Part shown: in pieces, positions 1-5,176 of the stretch
How the letters are laid out: every line of letters starts with the position of its first letter
Position numbering within the stretch: position 1 is the stretch's first letter
Assembly (NCBI GenBank): GCA_002452695.1
Contig: DKFA01000106.1
Location: 1,319 to 23,225, forward strand
Reading direction: 5' to 3'
DNA from: Dehalococcoidia bacterium UBA6808
GTDB taxonomy: Bacteria > Chloroflexota > Dehalococcoidia > GIF9 > UBA5629
DNA: 21,907 nucleotides
Notes under the pieces: generated by a model
Databases searched by the model: none
Seen by the model: only the letters and a program-made list of their open reading frames with translations
What the model was told of the DNA's origin: nothing
Position numbers and translations under genes: made by a program

Positions 1-236
1 GCAAAAGTCTTTATCCGGCCAGCCTTGATGTCTTCGTCAGCCTCACGCTCACCTTCCTGCCACCTCTTCGTCCAGAAATACGCCTGGTTCTTGTCTACCA
101 GCTTCTTCGGCATCAACACAGCCCTCTCATCTTCCACTTCAATCTCAACCAGGTCGCCTTCCTCGATCCCCAGCCGCTTACGCACAGATGCGGGCAGGGT
201 AATCTGTCCGTGCCTGGTAACTTTGCTTGTTGGCAT
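1..236 (-). CDS. AbrB/SpoVT-fold antitoxin, partial (C-terminus off the window)
   Basis: The minus strand reads MPTSKVTRHGQITLPASVRK at the N-terminus, followed by RLGIEEGDLVEIEVED. This is the swapped-hairpin AbrB/MazE DNA-binding domain (residues about 1-45). A charged tail of about 33 further residues follows and runs off the left edge. The domain binds the operon's own promoter and the tail normally wraps the toxin. The start is fixed by a near-perfect Shine-Dalgarno (AGGAGGTGAT, 241-250) four bases upstream, which overlaps the stop of the RelE-type toxin gene. Toxin-before-antitoxin order with a 12-base gap implies one transcript from the promoter at 539-567. The family call is firm; pairing with the toxin is inferred from adjacency. 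Confidence 0.85.
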   Translation of the reverse strand, partial: MPTSKVTRHGQITLPASVRKRLGIEEGDLVEIEVEDERAVLMPKKLVDKNQAYFWTKRWQEGEREADEDIKAGRIKTF

Positions 237-248
237 CTCTATCACCTC

Positions 249-509
249 CTATGGTCGCTCCAGTGTTTCATCGTGGCGCCCGATGTTACGCAGAATAATC
301 GTATCCCCTTCAATCTCGAAAGTCATTCGCAGCGAACCGCTTACTCTGGCTTCCCAGATACGCTCAACCCCCTGCATTTTCTTGACCCTGAGGGCAGGAT
401 GCCGCAGGTCTGTTGCCAGATTCCTCAACGCTTTCCGGCCCAGCTCTTTCTCCTCTTCAGTCAATTCCTGCCAGGCCTTCTTGAATCTGGCTGTCCGGGT
501 GATCTTCAC
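249..509 (-). CDS. RelE/ParE-family toxin (putative mRNA interferase)
   Basis: This 86-residue protein has the small RelE/ParE/YafQ-like layout. An N-terminal helical part (ARFKKAWQELTEEEKELGRKAL) precedes a beta-sheet half with 'VERIWEARVSGSLRMTFEIEGD' and a C-terminal 'ILRNIGRHDETL'. The R-x-x-F-E and C-terminal H-D-x residues match positions used for RNA cleavage in RelE relatives. Family members usually cut ribosome-bound mRNA; that activity is assumed, not shown. The start is GTG (507-509) with only a weak purine stretch upstream, which may keep toxin translation low. The AbrB antitoxin follows after 12 bases. Transcription likely begins near 532 from a consensus promoter. Confidence 0.82.
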   Translation of the reverse strand: MKITRTARFKKAWQELTEEEKELGRKALRNLATDLRHPALRVKKMQGVERIWEARVSGSLRMTFEIEGDTIILRNIGRHDETLERP

Positions 510-538
510 TGCTGCTTGCGCCTTATGTATACGAGATT

Positions 539-567
539 ACTATATTACTATCAAACAAGGATGTCAA
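539..567 (-). promoter_or_regulatory. Sigma-70-type promoter for the RelE/AbrB operon
   Basis: On the minus strand a perfect -35 TTGACA (562-567) is separated by exactly 17 bases from a -10 TATAGT (539-544). The predicted start near 532 gives a leader of about 22 bases before the GTG of the toxin gene. Confidence 0.7.
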
Positions 568-574
568 GCATGGG

Positions 575-639
575 GATTCAGTCATCTAAAATGTTACCGA
601 GTAGGGTATGATTCACTCAGATAAAAATGTTACTGAGGG
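575..639. repeat. Imperfect tandem repeat of about 30 bp, possible insertion-sequence end
   Basis: Two adjacent copies share GATTCA, then AAAATGTTAC and GAG/GGG: 575-606 and 610-639. They differ by a few substitutions and a small gap. Short terminal repeats ahead of an ATG with a ribosome site fit the left end of an insertion sequence whose body has been lost. No complete transposase is nearby, so this stays tentative. Confidence 0.4.
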
Positions 640-645
640 AGGATC

Positions 646-747
646 ATGCCGAGCAACAGTACAACGGCTGTTACAGCGCTTCAGGCAGGACACTCCCAGA
701 CTGCAGCGGCACAAGCCCTAATCACCCTGAATTGCCAATTGACATGA
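646..747 (+). pseudogene. Possible transposase N-terminal fragment (33 codons)
   Basis: An ATG preceded by GAGGGAGGA opens a 33-codon frame containing 'ALQAGHSQTAAAQAL', which resembles the first helix-turn-helix of integrase-type transposases. The resemblance ends at about position 720, where the duplicated tRNA unit begins (723). From there the frame runs into tRNA promoter DNA and stops at 745-747. This looks like an element truncated by, or at, the duplication junction. The match is by eye only and short. Confidence 0.3.
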
Positions 748-767
748 CGTGTTCAACTAGGTAAACT
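739..767 (+). promoter_or_regulatory. Promoter of the tRNA-Met gene
   Basis: TTGACA (739-744), a 17-base spacer and TAAACT (762-767) lie 19 bases upstream of the mature tRNA 5' end. The duplicate unit has TTGATA in place of TTGACA and so a slightly weaker -35. Confidence 0.65.
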
Positions 768-786
768 TTTAGGTCGTTCACAGGGT

Positions 787-861
787 GGCAGCGTAGCTCA
801 GTGGTAGAGCAGGGGACTCATAAGCCCTTGGTCACTAGTTCGAATCTAGTCGCTGCCACCA
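787..861 (+). tRNA. tRNA-Met, anticodon CAU, CCA encoded
   Basis: The cloverleaf is complete: acceptor GGCAGCG/CGCTGCC, D stem GCTC/GAGC, anticodon loop CTCATAA, T arm ACTAG-TTCGAAT-CTAGT, discriminator A and an encoded CCA (859-861). It totals 75 nt including CCA. The innermost anticodon-stem pair is an A-G mismatch and the first is G-U. C32, U33, CAU, A37, A38 fit elongator methionine tRNA. A CAU anticodon could also be a tRNA-Ile modified to lysidine, which sequence alone does not exclude. Confidence 0.88.
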
Positions 862-906
862 AATATCTTTTGCTAAATCCTTCCGTCTCACTATAAATTT
901 TCTTAT

Positions 907-936
907 CGTCATTGCGAGCGAAGCGTGGCAATCTTT
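907..936. repeat. REP-like short palindromic repeat
   Basis: The motif GTCATTGCGAGCGAAGCG followed by TGGCAATCTTT has outer arms ATTGC/GCAAT and a GC-rich centre. It belongs to the class of dispersed intergenic 'ATTGCGAG...GGCAATC' repeats seen in many bacterial genomes. Only one copy is visible in this window. Confidence 0.5.
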
Positions 937-1011
937 GTCTTCGAAGGAATTGAGCCGGATAACGGCTTTATATTATTAAAAACATGCTATAATTCAGGCT
1001 GCAGGTTAGAT

Positions 1012-1224
1012 ATGAAATATACAGTGATAATACGGGAAGCTCCAGATGGTTATTACATTGCGGGCTGTCCGCTTATTCCTGAAGCACATGCTCAGGGCAA
1101 AAGCTATGATGAATGCCTGAAAAATATCCGTGAAGCATTGGAGCTTTGTATCGAATACCGTACTGAGCGTGGCGAAGAAATACCTGATGAGAGCAAATCC
1201 AGGCAAGTGCTTGTTGCTCTATGA
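1012..1224 (+). CDS. hicB: HicB-family antitoxin
   Basis: This 70-residue protein has the HicB partial RNase H-like fold: a beta strand (MKYTVIIREAPDGYYIAGCP), then 'AQGKSYDECLKNIREALELCIEY', the usual helix of HicB antitoxins. It lacks a separate C-terminal DNA-binding domain, so it is a short-form HicB. I place the start at ATG 1012 rather than further upstream, because it lines up with the conserved first strand and a TATAAT (988-993) lies just ahead. Its stop overlaps the ATG of hicA by four bases (ATGA), indicating translational coupling. HicB neutralises HicA by occluding its active site. Confidence 0.85.
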   Translation: MKYTVIIREAPDGYYIAGCPLIPEAHAQGKSYDECLKNIREALELCIEYRTERGEEIPDESKSRQVLVAL

Positions 1225-1457
1225 GCAATTTGCCGAGTCTCAGGGTTAGGATTGTTGTGAGGGGTTTAAAGAAACTCGGTTTCGAAAAAGTCAGGCAGAA
1301 AGGAAGCCACGCAATTTATCATCATTCAGATTGCCGGAGAGCAACCCTGCCTGTTCACCCTAACGAAGAGCTGAGCCCTTATTTTATCTCTGACTTATTA
1401 AAGCAGTTGTTGATAGCTGAAGAGAAGTTCTTGAAATCTGTTGGGTACAAGCGCTAA
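1221..1457 (+). CDS. hicA: HicA-family toxin (mRNA interferase)
   Basis: This 78-residue double-stranded RNA-binding-fold toxin has the diagnostic 'LKKLGFEKVRQKGSHAIYHH' segment; the His of the GSH motif is the catalytic residue in HicA proteins. 'RRATLPVHPNEELSPYFISDLLKQLLI' forms the second strand and helix. It is coupled to the preceding hicB by a four-base overlap. HicA proteins cleave mRNA. The antitoxin-first order here is the reverse of the pair at 1791-2199, so the two cassettes are unlikely to be simple duplicates of each other. Confidence 0.87.
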   Translation: MSNLPSLRVRIVVRGLKKLGFEKVRQKGSHAIYHHSDCRRATLPVHPNEELSPYFISDLLKQLLIAEEKFLKSVGYKR

Positions 1458-1596
1458 TTCAGAGCTTATATCACTCCTTCACTGCACATAATTTGCTATG
1501 TTGTGGCTAAAGAATAGTCAAGAGTCGGATGCTTCAGAGGTTACTCGGACACACTACGCTTATGATGACAAACGGATATTGCGGGGATGCTCCAAA

Positions 1597-1735
1597 CACC
1601 CTGCATTGCCAATTGATATAACGCGTTCAACCAGGTAAACTTTTAGGTCGTTCACAGGGTGGCAGCATAGCTCAGTGGTATAGCAGGGGACTCATAAGCC
1701 CTTGGTCACTATTTCGAATCTATTCGCTGTCACCA
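1597..1735 (+). repeat. tRNA-unit direct repeat, copy 2 (139 bp, decayed)
   Basis: Gap-free copy of 723-861, about 93% identical by hand count. Six of the ten or so differences fall in the tRNA part and mostly damage stems. The sequence between the two copies (862-1596) carries the hicBA pair. The 139 bases from 1458 to 1596 just upstream hold nothing I recognise. Confidence 0.9.
1661..1735 (+). pseudogene. Decayed tRNA-Met(CAU) copy
   Basis: This matches the tRNA at 787-861 but has an A-C mismatch at acceptor pair 7-66, a G-U at pair 2-71, a C-U mismatch in the D stem and two mismatches in the T stem, including the pair that closes the T loop. Anticodon loop CTCATAA and the encoded CCA are intact. 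It is unlikely to fold stably, so I call it a pseudogene; its promoter-like upstream (TTGATA-17-TAAACT) persists. Confidence 0.8.
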
Positions 1736-1790
1736 AAGATTCCACCTCGCTCTTTCCAATTCATGCTGAAAATATTATCATTGAATCAGC

Positions 1791-1985
1791 ATGAAAATCC
1801 GTGATGCGATAAAACTAATTGAAGCTGACGGATGGTATTTGGTTAAAACAGAAGGAAGCCATAGACAGTATAAACATCGGGGTAAATCAGGGCGTGTTAC
1901 AATAGCGGGCAAACCAAGTGATGATTTAGCTCCGGGAACATTGAATAGTATTCTGAAACAGGCACAGCTTAAGGAGGAGCAGTAA
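1791..1985 (+). CDS. hicA: HicA-family toxin
   Basis: This 64-residue HicA has 'LIEADGWYLVKTEGSHRQYKH', with the catalytic His in the EGSH motif, followed by 'GRVTIAGKPSDDLAPGTLNSILKQA'. It is a typical length for the family. The start ATG at 1791 is the only one before the conserved first helix, and a TATTAT at 1773-1778 may serve as -10. Its last codons carry a strong Shine-Dalgarno (AAGGAGGAG) for the hicB that begins two bases after its stop, so toxin and antitoxin share an mRNA in the classical hicA-hicB order. Confidence 0.88.
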   Translation: MKIRDAIKLIEADGWYLVKTEGSHRQYKHRGKSGRVTIAGKPSDDLAPGTLNSILKQAQLKEEQ

Positions 1986-1986
1986 C

Positions 1987-2199
1987 ATGCATCGCTTTCT
2001 TATTGTGATAGAAAAAGTTAATAATAATTACTCATCATATTCGCCCGATCTGCCGGGTTGTGTGGCGACAGGCGCTACACGTGAAGAAGTCGAGAAGAAT
2101 ATGCATGAAGCAATTGAACTGCATATTAAAGGTCTGAGAGAAGATAATTTATCAATTCCAACATCAAACTCATTTGCTGAGTATGTAGCTGTTAAGTAA
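1987..2199 (+). CDS. hicB: HicB-family antitoxin
   Basis: This 70-residue short-form HicB contains 'YSSYSPDLPGCVATGATREEV', the D-L-P-G-C/V-x-x-x-G hallmark of HicB, and 'AIELHIKGLREDNLSIPTS', its usual helix and proline turn. It follows hicA after a single base, with the ribosome site inside hicA. The antitoxin binds HicA directly; no added helix-turn-helix or ribbon-helix-helix domain is present, so autorepression is uncertain. The 115 bases after it (2200-2314) show nothing recognisable. Confidence 0.9.
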   Translation: MHRFLIVIEKVNNNYSSYSPDLPGCVATGATREEVEKNMHEAIELHIKGLREDNLSIPTSNSFAEYVAVK

Positions 2200-2314
2200 G
2201 GCCTTGCTTAAGTCCTCGTATTCCTGATCAAAAACGTGTATCCAAATTCCTATTGAACTTTTCATTTTACCTGACTCTAGTGTCCATTGAATCCAATCTA
2301 CACCGGCAATAACT

Positions 2315-2538
2315 TTACAGGGACAACAGAGCTCCCAGCTTCTGGATTATCTCGGAAACGATTTCAGCCGGCAGAGCGCATATCAACTCTGCATTTCGAG
2401 CGCGCCAGTCCAGGCTTTTAATCTGATCAGACAAGATTGCGCCCGCTATTGGTAACTCGGCTCGTGACCCGCCTGTGGATTCAGGCTGATCCGCACTACA
2501 TCCCCACATTGAGGGACATAATTCTGGGAATTCACCAC
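2315..2538 (-). pseudogene. mazF: mazF/pemK toxin gene, internally deleted and frameshifted
   Basis: Two frames on the minus strand together spell the ends of a MazF toxin. From GTG at 2538 the first reads VVNSQNYVPQCGDVVRISLN then PQAGHE, the MazF N-terminal strand, and ends in a stop shortly afterwards. The second frame (from about 2456) reads LPIAGAILSDQIKSLDWRAR then NAELICALPAEIVSEIIQKL, the MazF C-terminus. The middle (the core beta strands with the R-P-A-V-V/L-S motif) is missing. The whole is about 224 bp against about 330 bp for intact relatives, so roughly 110 bp has gone, not a multiple of three. The GTG overlaps the stop of mazE. No functional toxin can be made. Confidence 0.85.
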
Positions 2539-2774
2539 GCTTCGTTACCTACCGCAGGCCCGGTCTCAACTTCGCCGTGCAAATTATCTTTCGTTATCCT
2601 GGCCAGAAGCTGTTTAAGTGTCGGCTTCGGTTGTGATAGGGGAGCAATAACCAGCTTGCCATCTGCCAGCGAAACTTCAACAGGAGTTTCTTTTTGGAGT
2701 CCCACCTCGCTGGCGAATGATTTGGGGATACGCAAGGCAAGACTGTTGCCCCATTTCTGGACATGCGTTTTTAT
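2532..2774 (-). CDS. mazE: MazE-type antitoxin with an apparent AUA start (possibly inactive)
   Basis: The protein reads KTHVQKWGNSLALRIPKSFA after its first residue and then SEVGLQKETPVEVSLADGKLVIAP, a textbook MazE AbrB-fold domain (K-W-G-N-S-x-x-x-R-I-P). The tail (KPTLKQLLARITKDNLHG) is the toxin-binding segment. A GGAGG (2781-2785) sits six bases before codon ATA (2772-2774), exactly where relatives have ATG, so the start appears mutated ATG to ATA. The next in-frame candidate, TTG at 2735, would remove the first strand. With the partner mazF destroyed, the antitoxin is either translated poorly from AUA or is on its way to becoming a pseudogene. Confidence 0.78.
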   Translation of the reverse strand: MKTHVQKWGNSLALRIPKSFASEVGLQKETPVEVSLADGKLVIAPLSQPKPTLKQLLARITKDNLHGEVETGPAVGNEAW

Positions 2775-2802
2775 ATCAAACCTCCAGGAAGTATCTACAA
2801 TG

Positions 2803-2840
2803 AGGATACTGCTTTAAAGGGTATCTGCCAAGTATGGCAG
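2803..2840 (-). promoter_or_regulatory. Candidate mazEF promoter with a palindrome over the -35
   Basis: A perfect 6-4-6 inverted repeat CTGCCA-AGTA-TGGCAG (2825-2840) overlaps a minus-strand TTGGCA (2826-2831). A TATCCT (2803-2808) lies 17 bases further on. The placement fits autorepression by the AbrB-fold antitoxin, but the -10 is weak. Confidence 0.4.
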
Positions 2841-2900
2841 GCGCTGTGTCGATACAATTGTCAGCCGGCGGCGAGCAAGAACAGAACGCGCGAAACTTAG

Positions 2901-3203
2901 TCAAACTACGGCTCCCCATTGTGTTAACGAATTATCCAACTGTACTTTGATGGCAACCTGCACTTTGCGCATATCTTCCAGGGAAAGAATATCGGCGCGG
3001 CGAAAGAGCCGTTCCTTGCTGACGGTTGCCACCTGGTCCGCCATAGCCTTCCTTTCTTCGCCTTGAAAGACCACTACGGCTTCGCTGGGATAAATCCGCT
3101 CTCTCTTGCCTGTGAGGGGAACGACCTGGACTCTGTTCAGGAATCTGTTCGAAGCATCGTTGCTGATAATTATGGCAGAGCGCTTTCTATGGGATGGCTC
3201 CAA
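2901..3203 (-). CDS. MazF/PemK-like toxin lacking the N-terminal strand
   Basis: This frame of about 100 residues contains 'RSAIIISNDASNRFLNRVQVV' and 'PLTGKRERIYPSEAVV', then 'MADQVATVSKERLF', the core of the PemK/MazF family. The usual first 15 or so residues (the M-x-x-G-D-I-W-x-V/A-x-L strand, part of the RNA-binding groove) are absent. In this frame a TGA closes translation upstream and no ATG precedes the core; the assigned start is TTG at 3203, 12 bases after the stop of hicA. It may be a remnant whose 5' end was replaced when the hicBA pair was inserted, or a third gene in a hicB-hicA-mazF transcript. No antitoxin of the MazE type adjoins it. Confidence 0.68.
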   Translation of the reverse strand: MEPSHRKRSAIIISNDASNRFLNRVQVVPLTGKRERIYPSEAVVVFQGEERKAMADQVATVSKERLFRRADILSLEDMRKVQVAIKVQLDNSLTQWGAVV

Positions 3204-3214
3204 GGCATTCCCGT

Positions 3215-3460
3215 TTAATCCGTGTAAAAGTGAGGATAAAGCTGGTTTTCAGGAATAAATCTGCTTGCCTGACGAATTATGGCTTTCAGCGTGCCGATGT
3301 CCAATTCATTATGCAACGGAATCGTCAATGTTTGCTTGCCGGCACTGAGTTCTCTTCTAAGTTTGACATGGCTTCCTCTTTGAGAATGGACTTTGAAGCC
3401 AAAAGATTGAAGAATTGATTTTACTTCCGATCCTGAAAGCTGCTTCAGCTTAGACGACAC
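3215..3460 (-). CDS. hicA: HicA-family toxin
   Basis: This 81-residue HicA has 'LSGSEVKSILQSFGFKVHSQ' then 'RGSHVKLRR', containing the catalytic His of GSH, and 'TLTIPLHNELDIGTLKAIIRQA'. The start chosen is GTG (3458-3460), which overlaps the end of hicB by 11 bases and gives a normal family length; the open frame extends further upstream but only inside hicB. The C-terminus carries an extra tail (RFIPENQLYPHFYTD) that reaches almost to the downstream MazF-like frame. Confidence 0.87.
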   Translation of the reverse strand: MSSKLKQLSGSEVKSILQSFGFKVHSQRGSHVKLRRELSAGKQTLTIPLHNELDIGTLKAIIRQASRFIPENQLYPHFYTD

Positions 3461-3677
3461 CAGTTGGCTCCAGTTCAAGCGTGACAAGCAGGGAAGGATG
3501 AGGCACCAGATCGAAGTCAGCGGGGTCTTCGCCTTCAAGATGCAATGCGACCGCTTCTTTCAGATTCGCAATTGTTTCGTCAAGTGTTTTGCCTTGTGTG
3601 ACGACAGCTATTTCATGGCACTCGGCCACGTAATACTTATCATCTTTGTGAATGAAAGCCTTGATCGAATGATGCAT
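3450..3677 (-). CDS. hicB: HicB-family antitoxin
   Basis: This 75-residue HicB reads 'MHHSIKAFIHKDDKYYVAEC' then 'HEIAVVTQGKTLDETIANLKEAV', a variant in which the usual D-L-P-G-x-x-x-x-G becomes H-E-I-A-V-V-T-Q-G. An AAGGAAAT ribosome site precedes the ATG. It starts a minus-strand operon hicB-hicA-(mazF-like) from the promoter at 3713-3742. It is a third, sequence-divergent HicAB cassette in under 3 kb, in the HicB-first order. Confidence 0.85.
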   Translation of the reverse strand: MHHSIKAFIHKDDKYYVAECHEIAVVTQGKTLDETIANLKEAVALHLEGEDPADFDLVPHPSLLVTLELEPTGVV

Positions 3678-3712
3678 TGTATTTCCTTATCAAAAATGCC
3701 CCTATCACATTT

Positions 3713-3742
3713 ATTGTACCTGATAACTGTCTGATGCTCCAA
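3713..3742 (-). promoter_or_regulatory. Promoter for the hicB-hicA-mazF-like operon
   Basis: Minus-strand TTGGAG (3737-3742), an 18-base spacer and TACAAT (3713-3718) predict transcription from about 3706, giving a leader of about 29 bases before hicB. Confidence 0.5.
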
Positions 3743-3786
3743 CCTGACTATTGACCATCTCCATAATCCGGGTTACCCCATATCGC

Positions 3787-5037
3787 TCAGATTCCCGCTT
3801 CGATGCAATATTCGCGCAGGGTGTTAAGCGAGGTGAAGAACTCCTTCATCATGGTCCCCACCGGGTACATACCGGAACGCGTGACGCTGATCAGACCATC
3901 CTTCTCCCTGACCAGCCCCAGGGCTTTAAAGAAGAGCAATTCAGCCGGGAGTCTGGCGTAAATGCTGCTGCCGAAGCGTTTTTTGAAAGCATCCGTGCGC
4001 AAACCCATGCCGAAGAACTGCGTCAGCATGTAATAGCGGTAATGTTCGAGGTTAGAGAGATGGCGCATGCGCACGATGGGCAATTTGTCCTGCGCAATCA
4101 AATTATGATAGCCTTCCAGCGAGAAGGAGTTGACCAGGAACTCGCCGCCCAGGAAGCCCACCGACCCGGCGCCGATGCCGATATAATCGTCATAGTCAAT
4201 GATATACTCGTCGATCATGCGGTCACCCCGGGAAAAGCACCAGGCCGTGGAGGGTTTGTAGCCTTTATCCATCACCTCGCTCAGGATGATATCGTAGAAC
4301 TGCTGCTCGCGGGAGGTGTCCACCTTCCTGAATTTGCGTTCCAAAGCGTCCATCTTGTGGGGCGAGGGCATGAGCGGGTAGAAGGTAGCCTGGTCGGCGC
4401 CCAGATCCCTGAAAATCCTGATGTCAGACCGGAGCTGCTCCAGCGTCTGAGTGGGAAAGTTGAACATAAGGTCAGCGTTGACCGTATCAAACTTGCCCTG
4501 CGCCAGGCGCAGTTTCTCGATCGAGTCCTCGCCCTTGAACAGGGTGCGGCCCATGGCCTTGAGCAGTGTATTGTCGAAGCTCTGCACACCCACCGACAGG
4601 CGGTTGATGCCCAGGTCGCGCAGTTGCGAGATGGTATCGGGCGTCAGCTCGCGGGGCGTGGTCTCGAGTGAAATGCGTTTCACATCGAAGCTGGAGCGCA
4701 GGTAGGTGATGAAGCTGCCCAGCTCATCCATCAACACCGTGGGCGTGCCGCCGCCGAAATAGAAGTCATTGAACCTGAAACCCAGCCGGATATACATGTC
4801 CAGCTCCCTGCGCAGATCGATAAAATAGCTGCGCGCTTGGTCTTCTTTAAAAAGATAGCGGTTGAAGCAGCAGAAGGGACACAGCGTGCGGCAGAAGGGA
4901 ATATGAATATACAGGGAGACGCTGTCGCCGCGCGTCCTGCCCTGGCTGGAGATGCGGGACAGGTCGACATCGCCTGATAACCTGAGGAAGTTTTGCCCTT
5001 CGAAACGTACGACGGAGCCGACAAACCAGTTAATCAC
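3787..5037 (-). CDS. Radical SAM protein of the coproporphyrinogen dehydrogenase (HemN/HemW) family
   Basis: This 416-residue cytosolic protein has the radical-SAM cluster motif C-x3-C-x2-C at residues 49-56 (IPFCRTLCPFCCF), a glycine-rich SAM-binding segment (FYFGGGTPT, 92-100) and 'LGINRLSVGVQSFD', a signature of the HemN/HemW/HutW group. The C-terminal 100 residues match the HemN C-terminal domain layout. Family roles include anaerobic coproporphyrinogen oxidation, heme chaperoning (HemW) and heme breakdown (ChuW/HutW); which applies here cannot be told from sequence, and no heme genes are nearby. The GTG start at 5037 lies eight bases from a TATAAT (5046-5051), so its mRNA may be leaderless. 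It is divergent from the phosphodiesterase cluster. Confidence 0.85.
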   Translation of the reverse strand: MINWFVGSVVRFEGQNFLRLSGDVDLSRISSQGRTRGDSVSLYIHIPFCRTLCPFCCFNRYLFKEDQARSYFIDLRRELDMYIRLGFRFNDFYFGGGTPTVLMDELGSFITYLRSSFDVKRISLETTPRELTPDTISQLRDLGINRLSVGVQSFDNTLLKAMGRTLFKGEDSIEKLRLAQGKFDTVNADLMFNFPTQTLEQLRSDIRIFRDLGADQATFYPLMPSPHKMDALERKFRKVDTSREQQFYDIILSEVMDKGYKPSTAWCFSRGDRMIDEYIIDYDDYIGIGAGSVGFLGGEFLVNSFSLEGYHNLIAQDKLPIVRMRHLSNLEHYRYYMLTQFFGMGLRTDAFKKRFGSSIYARLPAELLFFKALGLVREKDGLISVTRSGMYPVGTMMKEFFTSLNTLREYCIEAGI

Positions 5038-5045
5038 AGGACATC

Positions 5046-5051
5046 ATTATA
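5046..5051 (-). promoter_or_regulatory. -10 element (TATAAT) just upstream of the radical-SAM gene
   Basis: A perfect minus-strand TATAAT with no good -35 at 16-18 bases. Expected transcription start falls within a few bases of the GTG codon, suggesting leaderless translation or a start further inside the frame. Confidence 0.45.
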
Positions 5052-5115
5052 CACCATATCCACCCTTATCCCTGAGGAGAAAGGCTTCAACGCCTTCATA
5101 TTTTATCAATACTCG

Positions 5116-5144
5116 TTGACAAATATTGCTGATGGCTGTATAGT
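5116..5144 (+). promoter_or_regulatory. Sigma-70-type promoter for the phosphodiesterase cluster
   Basis: TTGACA (5116-5121), a 17-base spacer and TATAGT (5139-5144) predict a start near 5151, 26 bases before the first ORF. The same architecture (TTGACA-17-TATATT) occurs before the second paralogue at 8592-8620. Confidence 0.75.
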
Positions 5145-5160
5145 ATTTATAAGAAAAATC

Positions 5161-5175
5161 GTCAGTTCTGACTGA
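5161..5175. promoter_or_regulatory. Inverted repeat just downstream of the transcription start (candidate operator)
   Basis: TCAGT-TCTG-ACTGA (5162-5175), also readable as GTCAG-TT-CTGAC (5161-5172), sits about 10-25 bases after the predicted start of the 5116-5144 promoter, where a repressor could block transcription. It directly abuts the first ATG. Confidence 0.4.
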
Positions 5176-5176
5176 T

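Larger units (their letters stand above)
723..861 (+). repeat. tRNA-unit direct repeat, copy 1 (139 bp)
   Basis: This stretch matches 1597-1735 at a constant offset of 874 bp with about 10 substitutions and no gaps. It contains a promoter plus the complete tRNA, so an entire transcription unit was duplicated. Similarity stops abruptly on both sides. Confidence 0.9.

Noticed and set aside
787..1735. The two tRNA copies as attL/attR of an integrated element
   Set aside because: The repeat includes the upstream promoter, not just the tRNA 3' end, and no integrase or excisionase lies between the copies (only hicBA), so a standard tRNA-targeted integration does not explain it.
3751..4671. A 306-codon plus-strand open frame
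   Set aside because: It lies entirely antisense to the radical-SAM gene, which has clear family motifs; the plus-strand translation has no recognisable domain and is His/Arg/Gln-biased as expected for a shadow frame.
5082..5097. AAGGC-TTCAAC-GCCTT inverted repeat as a terminator
   Set aside because: Stem of only five to six pairs, no T run on either strand, and it sits between divergent promoters rather than after a gene.
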